DNA from: Pseudorasbora parva
Taxonomy: Eukaryota > Chordata > Actinopteri > Cypriniformes > Gobionidae
DNA length: 64,000 nucleotides
Reading direction: 5' to 3'
NCBI RefSeq assembly: GCF_024679245.1
Contig: NC_090191.1
Coordinates: 1,834,768 to 1,898,767, forward strand
Part shown: positions 1 through 10,264 of the stretch, in pieces
Numbering within the stretch: position 1 is the first letter of the stretch
Layout of the letters: each line of letters starts with the position of its first letter
Position numbers and translations under genes: made by a program
The notes under the pieces: generated by a model
Databases searched by the model: none
What the model was told of the DNA's origin: nothing
Seen by the model: only the letters and a program-made list of their open reading frames with translations

Positions 1-73
1 CATTTTATCCTTCCGTGATTAGCTTATTCTCTCCACAGCATTAAATTACAATTTTGAGTAGCCACCACCAATG

Positions 74-74
74 C

Positions 75-147
<73 letters not shown>
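74..147. repeat. (GA)n microsatellite
   Basis: A pure GA dinucleotide run of about 74 bp. The open frame across it on the minus strand (poly Ser-Leu) is a by-product of the repeat. No gene is visible in the first 1070 bases. Confidence 0.95.
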
Positions 148-150
<3 letters not shown>

Positions 151-384
151 TGACAACAGAAAACAGCATTTTTTTAATGCACTGTCTGATGATCATGCGC
201 TGCTTTAAATTGAAATCTAGTGTCATTAGCGGCGCTGTTATATCAGTTACACAGTAACTAAACACATATAGACATACAGAGAAAATTAAGAGAACAGAAT
301 AATGAAGCAGCCGAGTCTGCCGGCTTAATTTATGAGCGGACAGAGCGGCCCACTGGGAATTCTCCCAATGGCCACTCCGCCCCT

Positions 385-787
385 GGAAGTAGAAGTAACG
401 CGTTACTGTAATCCGATTACTTTTTCAAGTAACGAGTAAAGTAAGGGATTAAAATTGCAAAAACAGTAATCAGATTACTGTTACTTTCCCGTAAGCAAAC
501 TGCGTTAACCGTGATTTTGTTTCGTGAGACGTCTCGTGAGAGAGAAGGGCGTATGAGCACCGCGACGTCAGTAACACCGACGTGTGTAGTGTTGAACAAG
601 AGACAACATGGAGCACGGGAGAGAGCAGACCCTGCAGCTAATAAATGATGAATAATTCATATTATTCAAATAATTTTTGATAAACTGAGGCAGGCGGATG
701 CTGCTCACATCGGCGCTTGTAAACGAAACGGCCTACACAATCTAAACAAATAAAAAATAAAACAACATGCAGGTTGTCTTATACCGC

Positions 788-840
<53 letters not shown>

Positions 841-1070
841 TGGAATATGCAGAAATATAAGTTAACAGAAGAAAGACTTTCTTTATTTCATTAAAATATG
901 GTGACATGTGCAGAAAATAGATTTAAATGTTCAACAATTTTCTTCCAGTCTGAGACTGTTCCATTTAATTTAATTTTTGCCTGATGCAATGTGGATAAAG
1001 TTCAAATATTGAAACTAAAAAAAAAGTTTAAAAAGACAATGTTTTATTTCATTCGATTTTAGATGATGAC
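385..1070. repeat. older AT-rich repeat hosting the Gmr1-like element, left part
   Basis: This stretch has many AGTAAC/GTTACT words near 390-500, an (AT)n run at about 804-838 and no coding signal. Similar AGTAA-rich sequence resumes at 5200-5330, just past the LTR retrotransposon, so the retrotransposon probably inserted into an older non-autonomous DNA transposon. I could not define its terminal inverted repeats, so the family is open. Confidence 0.4.
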
Positions 1071-1438
1071 TGTGGCAAGGGGGGCGTGGTTCAGCGAGGT
1101 CTGCAGCGGGAGAGAGAGCCGCGGGACGAGCGGTAAGTGAGTGGGTTGGACGCAGATTAATAACACCTGTCTCTTGTTCCAGTAATGAGCGCGGAGACGG
1201 GATAAAACACCAGCGGAACCAGAGACCAGGGAGAGAGAGAGTCAGGACGGTTGATGCCAAACCCCCACAGAGACTGAGTTACCGGAAGCCGGAAGTGCCG
1301 ACCCGGAAGTGATCGTGTGTTTATGTGAATCCACACCGCAGTGTGTGTTATTGAAAGTTTTGAGTTAATAAACAAGCATCAACCGTCTAGCCGACCCCCG
1401 AGTCCTCTTCCTTCCTCATCCTATCGAACTTTGCTACA
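1071..1438 (+). repeat. 5' LTR of Gmr1-like element
   Basis: Begins TGTGGCAAGG and ends TTTGCTACA, giving the usual TG...CA ends. An AATAAA polyadenylation signal lies at about 1367-1372. It differs from the 3' LTR at about four bases: three near 1232-1235 and one in the ccgaGtcc segment near 1401. Confidence 0.93.
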
Positions 1439-1439
1439 C

Positions 1440-1457
1440 TGGTGCTGAAACCCGGGA
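1440..1457 (+). promoter_or_regulatory. primer binding site, tRNA-Phe type
   Basis: The 18 bases TGGTGCTGAAACCCGGGA start one base after the LTR. They match the reverse complement of the 3' end of vertebrate tRNA-Phe (including CCA) at 17 of 18 positions. The tRNA sequence is from general knowledge and was not looked up. Confidence 0.75.
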
Positions 1458-2014
1458 AGGAAGTAGGACAGCGCCGCCGCCATGACAACGCCCTCCGCCT
1501 CGCCATTTGGCTGGCCTGCTGGCGGTGCGGCGATCCGGATCATTTTGTGGACCGATGTCCGATGATGGACATCGGAACAATGATCCGGATCCCGAACGTC
1601 CAGCGGACCACCCCCGATCAGGCAGGAGAGTACCAAATTCCTGTGAGTATCAAGGGGGGTACATATCAGGCCTTGGTGGATTCAGGATGTAACCAAACCT
1701 CGATCCATCAAAGCCTGATGCAGCCTGGGGCATTGGATACAAGCCGCATGGTTAAGGTGCGGTGTGTGCACGGGGATGTGGTGGAATACCCGGTTGTCCC
1801 AGTCACGATACAGTTTCGGGGGAAAAAGCATAGTATAGAGGTGGCGGTTAGTCCACACCTCCGGCATCCGCTAATTCTGGGGACAAATTGGCCCGCCTTT
1901 TCGGCTTTATTGGGGTCGTTATGCGCGGATGCCGCTTGGGAGAAGAAGGCGAGGAGACTGAGACGGGACCCTTGGGGACAGCTTCAGCGGAACCGAGCGG
2001 GATCGAGAGACTGA
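1442..2014 (+). pseudogene. gag remnant plus protease
   Basis: The open frame starts inside the primer binding site, so its first ATG is not a natural start. Residues around 27-40 hold one CCHC zinc knuckle (CWRCGDPDHFVDRC). About 50 residues later comes an aspartic-protease motif, LVDSGCNQTSIH, with DSG as the active-site triad, and a following ILGTNW strand. The matrix and capsid part of Gag, which should precede the knuckle by several hundred residues, is absent, so this is a deletion derivative. The frame is left near 1905-1920, where the integrase frame takes over; whether that shift is natural recoding or damage cannot be told from one copy. Confidence 0.8.
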
Positions 2015-3741
2015 TTCTCTCGGACTGCGATGACTTTCCGCTGGAGCAGTCACAAGATGAGACCCTCAAAAATGCCTTCCAACAGGTCCGATCGATTGAC
2101 GGTCAGTCTCTCCAACCTGCCTTGCCTGTCTCGTATCCATATTTTGCCATAATCAAGGATCGGTTGTATCGAGTGACCCAAGACACTCAGACAAAGGTAG
2201 ATACAACCCAGCTGTTAGTACCAAAGAGCCGCCGGGAAATGCTTTTCCAGGCGGCTCACTCTAACCCAATGGCGGGCCACCTGGGACAGGCGGCCACGCT
2301 GAATCGTTTAATGACCCGATTTTTTTGGCCAGGCATTCATGACAATGTGCGCAGGTGGTGCGCGTCTTGTCCGGAATGTCAGTTGGTGAATCCACTGGCC
2401 GCCCCAAAAGCGCCATTGCGCCCCCTTCCATTAATGCAGGTCCCCTTCGAGAGAATTGCGATGGACCTCATCGGGCCATTAGAGCGATCCGCACGCGGAC
2501 ATTGTTTTGCGCTAGTTATCGTGGACTACGCAACACGATATCCGGAAGCAGTGGCTCTCCGCAACATCTCGGCGAAGAGTGTTGCGGACGCACTGTTTCG
2601 TTTAATCTCCCGGGTGGGGATTCCGAAGGAAATCCTCACTGATCAAGGCACGGCGTTTATGTCACGCACGTTAAGCGAATTGTACGGATTATTGGGCATT
2701 AAATCCATTCGAACCAGCGCCTATCACCCACAAACAGACGGCTTGGTCGAACGATTTAATCGCACTCTTAAATCCATGATCCGTAAATTCGTACAGGAAG
2801 ACGCCAAAAATTGGGATCGGTGGTTAGAACCCCTCTTATTTGCTGTGCGAGAGGTCCCGCAAGCCTCCACGGGGTTTTCCCCCTTCGAGCTTCTCTACGG
2901 TCGGCAGCCACGGGGGGTGCTGGACGTCCTACGAGAAACTTGGGAGGAGGGACCCTCTTCGGCCAAAAACGAAATTCAGTACGTCATGGACTTGCGAACA
3001 AAACTCCACACCTTGGGGCGGCTATCTAGGGAGAATTTGTTGTAAGCCCAGGACCGCCAGAGCCGGTCATATAACAGGGGTACAAAACTACGCAAATTCA
3101 CGCCGGGAGAGAAAGTGTTCGTTCTACTCCCGACGTCGAGCTCAAAATTAATGTCAAAGTGGCAGGGGCCGTTTGAGGTCGCACGACAGATAGGAGAGCT
3201 CGATTATGAAGTGATACGATCCGATAGGAACGGGGCACGTCAAATATACCACCTCAACCTGCTAAAAAAATGGAATGAGGTGGAATCAGTGTTGTTGGCA
3301 ACGGTGATCGGGGGAGAGGATGATCTCGGGCCAGAGGCGAGCATTAAAGCGCAAACAGTCGCGCTGGCCCCGGGGGGAGATCACCTCTCACCGTTACAAC
3401 TCACTGATTTATCGAAATTGCAGGCGGAGTTCGCTGACGTGTTCTCGCCCCTACCGGGACGTACCGACTTGATTCAGCACCATATCGAGACCGAGCCGGG
3501 CGTGGTAGTTCGCAGCCGGCCGTATCGCTTGCCTGAACACAAGAAAAAAGTAGTTCAGGAAGAATTAGGCGCAATGCTCGACATGGGAGTAATCGAGGAG
3601 TCCAACAGTGACTGGGCGAGCCCGATAGTTTTGGTCCCCAAAACAGACGGCTCGGTCAGGTTCTGTGTGGACTACCGCAAGGTGAACGCTGTGTCGAAAT
3701 TCGACGCGTATCCAATGCCGCGGGTTGAGGCACTCGGTTAG
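1888..3741 (+). pseudogene. integrase followed by N-terminal reverse transcriptase, with one in-frame stop
   Basis: One reading frame runs from about 1905 to 3741, broken by a TAA at 3043-3045. It first encodes an integrase zinc finger, H124/H131 and C161/C164 counted from the ATG at 1888. The catalytic core has D193 (AMDLIGPL), D252 (LTDQGTAF) and E288 (LVERFNRTL). Past the stop come the integrase C-terminal region (FTPGEKVFVLLP, WQGPFEV) and the start of RT (VIEESNSDWASP, FCVDYRKVN). The RT frame is lost at a TAG near 3739, where a short deletion shifts the frame. Intact, this would be one continuous polyprotein in the Gmr1 order. It cannot now make functional enzyme. Confidence 0.85.
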
Positions 3742-3752
3742 GCACGGCTCGA

Positions 3753-4730
3753 TTTTATTCGACACTGGACTTAACAAAGGGCTATTGGCAGATCCCCTTG
3801 TCTCCATTGTCCAAAGAAAAGACAGCTTTCACCACGCCGTTTGGATTACACCAATTTGTCACGCTTCCTTTCGGCTTGTTCGGGGCGCCCGCAACCTTCC
3901 AGCGACTCATGGATAGGATTTTGCGTCCCCATGCTGCATATGCTGCTGCGTACCTGGATGACATAGTGATTTATAGTCACGATTGGCAGCGGCATATGCA
4001 GCATGTGAGGGCGGTCCTGAGGTCGCTGAGGGGAGCGGGGCTCACGGCCAATCCAAAGAAGTGTGCGATTGGGCGGGTGGAAGTAAGGTATCTGGGCTTC
4101 CACTTGGGTCATGGTCAGGTGCGTCCCCAAATTGATAAGACTGCCGCAATTGCAACCTGTCCGAGGCCCAAGACCAAAAAGGAGGTAAGACAGTTCTTGG
4201 GGCTGGCGGGATATTATAGACGGTTTATACCAAATTATTCGGACCTCACCAGCCCTTTGACTGACCTTACTAGAAAGGGGCTCCCAGATACGGTCCAGTG
4301 GACGGAGCCGTGTCAACAGGCTTTTACCCAAGTGAAGGCTGCTCTATGTGGCGGGCCGCCTTTCTTGTTGCAGACTGACGCGTCGGACAGGGGGCTGGGC
4401 GCAGTCCTGGCCCAGGAGGTGGAGGGGGGAGAGCGGCCGGTGCTGTACATTAGCCGTAAGCTCTCTAAGAGGGAAGCTAAGTACAGCACCATAGAGAAGG
4501 AGTGTTTGGCCATCAGATGGGCCGTTCTCACTCTCCGCTATTACCTCCTGGGGCGGGAGTTCACTCTCTGTCCGGACCACGCTCCTCTCCAATGGCTCCA
4601 CCGCATGAAGGATATCTCGCTCTTCAGCCGTTTAAGTTCAAGGTGGTCCACAGGCCGGGTGCTCAGATGGCTGTGGCCGATTTCCTCTCCAGAAATGGGG
4701 GGGGGGGGGCTGCAGGCCGGACGGCTCCCC
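3753..4730 (+). pseudogene. reverse transcriptase palm and RNase H remnant
   Basis: Continues RT in another frame: the TKGYWQIPL motif, then FGLFGAPATFQRLMD, then the catalytic YLDD at 3951-3962. RNase H follows with the QTDASDRGLGAVL motif (D at 4377-4379) and YSTIEKECLA. Near 4610 the frame shifts again after HRMKD. The other frame carries the usual RNase H tail (FKVVHRPG, ADFLSRN) to about 4700. Loss of about 20 residues at that junction suggests a small deletion. Confidence 0.85.
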
Positions 4731-4754
4731 GGCCTGAGTCGGGCGGTGGGGGTA

Positions 4755-5122
4755 TGTGGCAAGGGGGGCGTGGTTCAGCGAGGTCTGCAGCGGGAGAGAG
4801 AGCCGCGGGACGAGCGGTAAGTGAGTGGGTTGGACGCAGATTAATAACACCTGTCTCTTGTTCCAGTAATGAGCGCGGAGACGGGATAAAACACCAGCGG
4901 AACCAGAGACCAGGGAGAGAGAGAATTCGGACGGTTGATGCCAAACCCCCACAGAGACTGAGTTACCGGAAGCCGGAAGTGCCGACCCGGAAGTGATCGT
5001 GTGTTTATGTGAATCCACACCGCAGTGTGTGTTATTGAAAGTTTTGAGTTAATAAACAAGCATCAACCGTCTAGCCGACCCCCGTGTCCTCTTCCTTCCT
5101 CATCCTATCGAACTTTGCTACA
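4755..5122 (+). repeat. 3' LTR of Gmr1-like element
   Basis: A 368-bp copy of the 5' LTR, preceded by a purine-rich tract (GGGCGGTGGGGGTA, ending at 4754) suited to priming plus-strand DNA. The target duplication ATGAC follows directly at 5123-5127. Confidence 0.93.
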
Positions 5123-5432
5123 ATGACAAATGCAGAAAGAATGTTTTAGGCTGAAAGGTCTTGCTTTATAGCGTATTCAGATCATGTTTTTGAAAAATAA
5201 CTTAGCTATTAATTATAACTAAGTAACTAATTACTTTTGAAAATAAGTAATCAGTAAAGTAACTGGATTACTTTCTTGGAGAAGTAATCAGTAATCAGTA
5301 ACTAATTACTATTTCCAAGTAACTTGACCAACACTGGCCAAGGGTGCCGATATTAGTGAAGGCAAGGGCACTAAAATAAACATGATTATAACTGTAGACT
5401 GATTAAAATGTAAATTATTTTGAGTTTTATAC

Positions 5433-5572
5433 CTGAAGTAAATGTAGTGTTTGATCACCTGACCATAGATCCGTCTCATATCCTTAGGTGCTGCATTGTA
5501 AATTCCAGGGACACCACAGTCAGCAATCCAGTCTCCAAGGCTTGACACTATTCCATCTATGTCTTCTTGGGT
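5433..5572 (-). pseudogene. HECT-like gene, last visible exon
   Basis: Flanked by a TTTTTGTCAG acceptor and a CAG/GTATAA donor on the minus strand. Encodes about 46 residues including SSLGDWIADCGVPGIYNA. Phase matches the preceding exon. Downstream exons are not seen; the sequence runs into the older repeat and the Gmr1-like element. Confidence 0.7.
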
Positions 5573-5666
5573 CTGACAAAAAAAATACCTTAAAAGAAAG
5601 AAATAAACTCCATTACCCTAACAAATCATGAATGCCTTCTTTTTGAACTGTGTGAAGATGCATACC

Positions 5667-5938
5667 TGTCGCACTTTATCTTGAATTTCGCCATCTGGCA
5701 GGTTATGCTAGTCAAATTCTTCTGCAGAATCTGCTTGGCCACACATTAGTTTGAATAATGTGCTATCTAGTGCTTTAAAACCTGGTCCACCATGCATGAG
5801 AGACCAAGCAATTAGCTTTCTCCCGCTGTGTAATACCGCTTCATATCCACAGCTACTTGGTCATAGGTGAAAAACATCTGGCCTGTTTTCTCCTCAAAAA
5901 TAATGACTGCACATCCTCCATCAAAAGCCTAGAGAAAT
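5667..5938 (-). pseudogene. HECT-like exon with frameshifts and a stop
   Basis: Minus-strand reading gives VIIFEEKTGQMFFTYDQ, then after a one-base shift LIAWSLMHGGPGFKALDST, then EEFD, TAG, HNLPDGE. The shift and the TAG show the locus is dead. The splice sites (CTCTAG acceptor, CAG/GTATGC donor) are still good. Confidence 0.75.
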
Positions 5939-6174
5939 AAATAGACCAAATACAATTAAATTATTGAATTGATATTGAAATGAAAGCCTAAAATTTGTTC
6001 TTATTATTTTAATAATAATGAAGTCATAATGTATAGTCTTTATAGCAAAATAAACAATATGACGTCAGGTTTTATTTGGACTAGTGGCCAGCTAAATATG
6101 CGTGTTCCAATTTAATACACAGCTACACCAAATACATGTGGTCATGAAGTACTGATTTAAGTTTTAAAAAAATT

Positions 6175-6228
<54 letters not shown>

Positions 6229-6623
6229 TGACCCGTTTATTATCTTAAAAATTATCCTAAGAAAATGAAAATAGTCCATTTCAAGGTGCAAAACAGTTGG
6301 CCATGCAACAAAAGGACCACTGCCACAACATTACAGTAGTGATAATATTGTAGTACTTTGATGTCATATTTACAACCATATTCAAATGATAATTGAGACA
6401 CAGGATGGCACCAGTTTCTATACTGTGGTGTAATATAAGACACATAAAAGAAACACCATTTCAGTTACCTAATGAGTGGTTAGCATTGCCATAAACAACG
6501 GAAAACATTATATAATATCTGAATGCAATAAGGTATTTTTTTGTATATTTGCTATATTAAAAAAAGACATCACATAATATTTGATAAATATATTATTAAA
6601 TATGACAAATAGGTAAGACTAAC

Positions 6624-6838
6624 CTGAAAAATTCTCTTCTAGGTCCCCCATAGTCATCAGCACTTTCACCAACAAATTCGATTTGTGGGGATTTGTGCCA
6701 TGCAAAGTAGCTAGTTTTCAGTGCAGTACACACACTATGCAGAATTTTCCTTCTTCTGGCCACTACAATCACCCTTTCTTCCAAATTAAGATTTTCCCTC
6801 TGAAATGTTCTGATGATGTCAGCAGCAGTAACGTCATC
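6624..6838 (-). pseudogene. HECT-like exon with GGPRREFFR motif
   Basis: 215-bp exon open throughout, from a GACTTAG acceptor to a TTCAG/GTTAGT donor. Carries ERVIVVARRRKILHS and the HECT signature IEFVGESADDYGGPRREFF. This is the best evidence for the family. Confidence 0.8.
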
Positions 6839-6918
6839 CTAAGTCATTACAATAACAAAAAAATAAACTTAATAACATAGCTTATTATGGCTTTTTAAAA
6901 GTATGGTTGCATACTTAC

Positions 6919-7003
6919 AACAATTTCATTGTTAGAATAAACCGGTGAGGTCAACATGACTACATCCTCCTTATCTTCAGAATCTAATGCATAAACTTCA
7001 CTG
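6919..7003 (-). pseudogene. HECT-like gene, short acidic exon
   Basis: Encodes EVYALDSEDKEDVVMLTSP and ends at a GTT/GTAAGT donor whose phase fits the next exon. The acceptor side (TTTTTGTACTTCACAG) is only about 50 bases from the end of the minisatellite frame, very short for an intron, so the exon joint here is uncertain. Confidence 0.5.
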
Positions 7004-7044
7004 TGAAGTACAAAAATTGAGGTATTTCTTTAATTGCACAACTT

Positions 7045-9500
7045 AGTCTAGACACAACATCCTGATCAATGGAATGGATGGGACTTGAGATGTTTCCTGC
7101 GGCTGTGTTGGAGTACCCAACATCCTGATCAATGGAATGGATGGGACTTGAGATGTTTCCTGCGGCTGTGTTGGAGTACCCAACATCCTGATCAATGGAA
7201 TGGATGGGACTTGAGATGTTTCCTGTGGCTGTGTTGGAGTACCCAACATCCTGATCAATGGAATGGATGGGACTTGGGATGTTTCCTGTGGCTGTGTTGG
7301 AGTACCCAACAACCTGATCAATGGAATGGATGGGACTTGAGATGTTTCTTGCGGCTGTGTTGAAGTACCCAACATCCTGATCAATGGAATGGATGGGACT
7401 TGAGATGTTTCCTGCAACTGTGTAGGAGTACCCAACATCCTGATCAATGGAATGGATGGGACTTGAGATGTTTCCTGCGGCTGTGTTGGAGTACCCAACA
7501 TCCTGATCAATGGAATGGATGGGACTTGAGATGTTTCCTGCGGCTGTGTTGGAGTACCCAACATCCTGATCAATGGAATGGATGGGACTTGAGATGTTTC
7601 CTGCGGCTGTGTTGGAGTATCCAACATCCTGATCAATGGAATGGATGGGACTTGAGATGTTTCCTGCGGCTGTGTTGGAGTACCCAACATCCTGATCAAT
7701 GGAATGGATGGGACTTGAGATGTTTCCTGTGGCTGTGTTGGAGTATCCAACATCCTGATCAATGGAATGGATGGGACTTGAGATGTTTCTTGCGGCTGTG
7801 TTGGAGTATCCAACATCCTGATCAATGGAATGGATGGGACTTGAGATGTTTGCTGCGGCTGTGTTGGAGTACCCAACATCCTGATCAATGGAATGGATGG
7901 GACTTGAGATGTTTCCTGTGGCTGTGTTGGAGTACCCAACATCCTGATCAATGGAATGGATGGGACTTGAGATGTTTCCTGCCGCTGTGTTGGCGTACCC
8001 AACATCCTGATCAATGGAATGGATGGGACTTGGGATGTTTCCTGTGGCTGTGTTGGAGTATCCAACATCCTGATCAATGGAATGGATGGGACTTGAGATG
8101 TTTCCTGCGGCTGTGTTGGAGTACCCAACATCCTGATCAATGGAATGGATGGGACTTGAGATGTTTCTTGCGGCTGTGTTGAAGTACCCAACATCCTGAT
8201 CAATGGAATGGATGGGACTTGGGATGTCTCCTGCGGCTGTGTTGGAGTACCCAACATCCTGATCAATGGAATGGATGGGACTTGAGATGTTTCCTGTGGC
8301 TGTGTTGGAGTATCCAACATCCTGATCAATGGAATGGATGGGACTTGAGATGTTTCCTGCGGCTGTGTTGGAGTACCCAACATCCTGATCAATGGAATGG
8401 ATGGGACTTGAGATGTTTCCTGCGGCTGTGTTGGAGTACCCAACATCCTGATCAATGGAATGGATGGGACTTGAGATGTTTCCTGCGGCTGTGTTGGAGT
8501 ACCCAACATCCTGATCAATGGAATGGATGGGACTTGGGATGTTTCCTGCGGCTGTGTTGGAGTATCCAACATCCTGATAAATGGAATGGATGGGACTTGA
8601 GATGTTTCCTGCGGCTGTGTTGGAGTACCCAACATCCTGATCAATGGAATGGATGGGACTTGAGATGTTTCCTGCGGCTGTGTTGGAGTACCCAATATCC
8701 TGATCAATGGAATGGATGGGACTTGAGATGTTTCCTGCGGCTGTGTTGGAGTACCCAACATCCTGATCAATGGAATGGACGGGACTTGAGATGTTTCCTG
8801 CCGCTGTGTTGGAGTACCCAACATCCTGATCAATGGAATGGACGGGACTTGAGATGTTTCCTGCCGCTGTGTTGGAGTACCCAACATCCTGATCAATGGA
8901 ATGGATGGGACTTGAGATGTTTCCTGCCGCTGTGTTGGAGTACCCAACATCCTGATCAATGGAATGGATGGGACTTGAGATGTTTCCTGCGGCTGTGTTG
9001 GAGTACCCAACATCCTGATCAATGAAATGGATGGGACTTGAGATGTTTCCTGTGGCTGTGTTGGAGTACCCAACATCCTGATCAATGGAATGGATGGGAC
9101 TTGAGATGTTTCCTGCGGCTGTGTTGGAGTACCCAACATCCTGATCAATGGAATGGATGGGACTTGAGATGTTTCCTGCGGCTGTGTTGGAGTACCCAAC
9201 ATCCTGATCAATGGAATGGATGGGACTTGAGATGTTTCCTGCGGCTGTGTTGGAGTATCCAACATCCTGATCAATGGAATGGATGGGACTTGAGAAGTTT
9301 CCTGCGGCTGTGTTGGAGTACCCAACATCCTGATCAATGGAATGGATGGGACTTGAGATGTTTCCTGCGGCTGTGTTGGAGTACCCAACATCCTGATCAA
9401 TGGAATGGATGGGACTTGAGATGTTTCCTGTGGCTGTGTTGGAGTACCCAACATCCTGATCAATGGAATGGATGGGACTTGAGATGTTTCCTAAGTCCTG
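7045..9500. repeat. 63-bp minisatellite, about 39 tandem copies
   Basis: About 2.45 kb of 63-bp units such as those starting GATGGGACTTGAGATGTTTC. Unit length is a multiple of three, so open frames persist. On the minus strand two frames are open throughout: one reads PLIRMLGTPTQPQETSQVPSI, the other SPIHSIDQDVGYSNTAAGNIS. The second is continuous with the upstream exon part (SSVESSTDQPAATQDLGN at 9551 downward), so it is the more likely gene frame. Plus-strand frames (CFLRLCWSTQHPDQWNGWDL) are broken into several pieces. Units differ by single substitutions only. Confidence 0.95.
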
Positions 9501-9643
9501 AGTAGCAGCCGGCTGGTCAGTTGAAGATTCAACACTGGATGCAATTAGTCCCTAAATAGCATTATAATAATAATATAGACATTAGTTATTTTTTCTTACT
9601 TTTAGAAAAAATAAATAAGTTGAACTTACCTCTATTTGAACAC

Positions 9644-9787
9644 CTGACATCCAAAGGTTGAGGGCCTACTAATTTCATGATCTAAGAGGCTACCATCAAC
9701 GCTAAGTATAGTGTTCAATGACCAGGACAGCTGCACACAAAATACTTCACTGGCCATGTCGTCTGAGCCAGCAAAGGCAAACAGATC
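9644..9787 (-). pseudogene. HECT-like gene, upstream exon 2
   Basis: 48 codons (DLFAFAGSDDMASEVFCVQL...) between an acceptor after TTGTAAAG and a CAG/GTGTTC donor. That donor keeps phase 0 with the repeat exon. A stronger donor 15 bases further on (GAG/GTAAGT) would include a stop codon. Confidence 0.55.
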
Positions 9788-9914
9788 CTTTACAACACAT
9801 GAACAATATGTAAATATAGAAACAATAAGCAAATATAGAAATTACAAATCAGAACTATATCATGAATATACCGAATGTGCAGAAAGAACTTACAAATTAG
9901 CCAACACAAAATAC

Positions 9915-10040
9915 CTGAATCGGTTGAGAATCAACATATTTCCTTGTTTTCCCGGTGCCATCAGGGGACTGAAACTGTATTGCAATGCCTTGCTCCAGCT
10001 CAACAATCTGACATACATGTGCCCTCCTTTCAGCAATTTT
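9915..10040 (-). pseudogene. HECT-like gene, upstream exon 1 visible
   Basis: 42 open codons (KIAERRAHVCQIVELEQGIA...) between a TTTTAAAAG acceptor and a CAG/GTATTT donor, phase 0 on both sides. The family part is not recognised on its own; it is placed here by splice phase and order. Confidence 0.55.
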
Positions 10041-10264
10041 CTTTTAAAAGATGTATAAATGTTACTTACTTACTTGAAACTAATATATTTAGCTATAACT
10101 AATATCTGTAACTATATACATATGTTTTATTATACTTTTCAGAGGGCCAACATTCCTGTATTTAAAATCCTTTTTTATTGATTTCATGTGATATTCTAAT
10201 TTTCTGATATTTTGAATTTGGGGTTTTCATACTTTTTTATTTCAGCTGTATATACATACACACA

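Larger units (their letters stand above)
1071..5122 (+). mobile_element. Gmr1-like Ty3 LTR retrotransposon, internally deleted and frameshifted
   Basis: A complete insertion bounded by two 368-bp LTRs and a 5-bp target duplication, ATGAC, at 1066-1070 and 5123-5127. Domain order read along the plus strand is CCHC knuckle, aspartic protease, integrase, reverse transcriptase, RNase H. Integrase before RT is the copia-like order, and among Ty3 elements it is known from the Gmr1 group of deuterostomes (first described from Atlantic cod). The LTRs differ at only about 4 positions by eye, so insertion is recent, yet the coding region carries frameshifts, stops and loss of most of gag. It was probably copied as a defective RNA mobilised in trans, or it decayed quickly. 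Confidence 0.9.
5433..10040 (-). pseudogene. G2E3-like HECT-domain gene, broken, with coding minisatellite
   Basis: At least seven exon-like blocks read on the minus strand, most with good splice signals: 9915-10040, 9644-9787, about 7030-9551 (repeat exon), 6919-about 7003, 6624-6838, 5667-5938 and 5433-5572. The 6624-6838 block contains FVGESADDYGGPRREFFR, the N-lobe signature of HECT ubiquitin ligases. The next holds HGGPGFKALDST and the last GDWIADCGVPGIY, both typical of the expanded fish family annotated as G2E3-like. Block 5667-5938 has at least one frameshift and an in-frame TAG, so no HECT ligase can be made, and no catalytic Cys exon is present. 5' exons, if any, would lie beyond the retrotransposon inserted at 10265. 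Confidence 0.75.

Noticed and set aside
7085..9505. Plus-strand frames CFLRLCWSTQHPDQWNGWDL across the 63-bp repeat
   Set aside because: They are broken into several pieces, have no flanking exon support and arise from a repeat whose period is a multiple of three.
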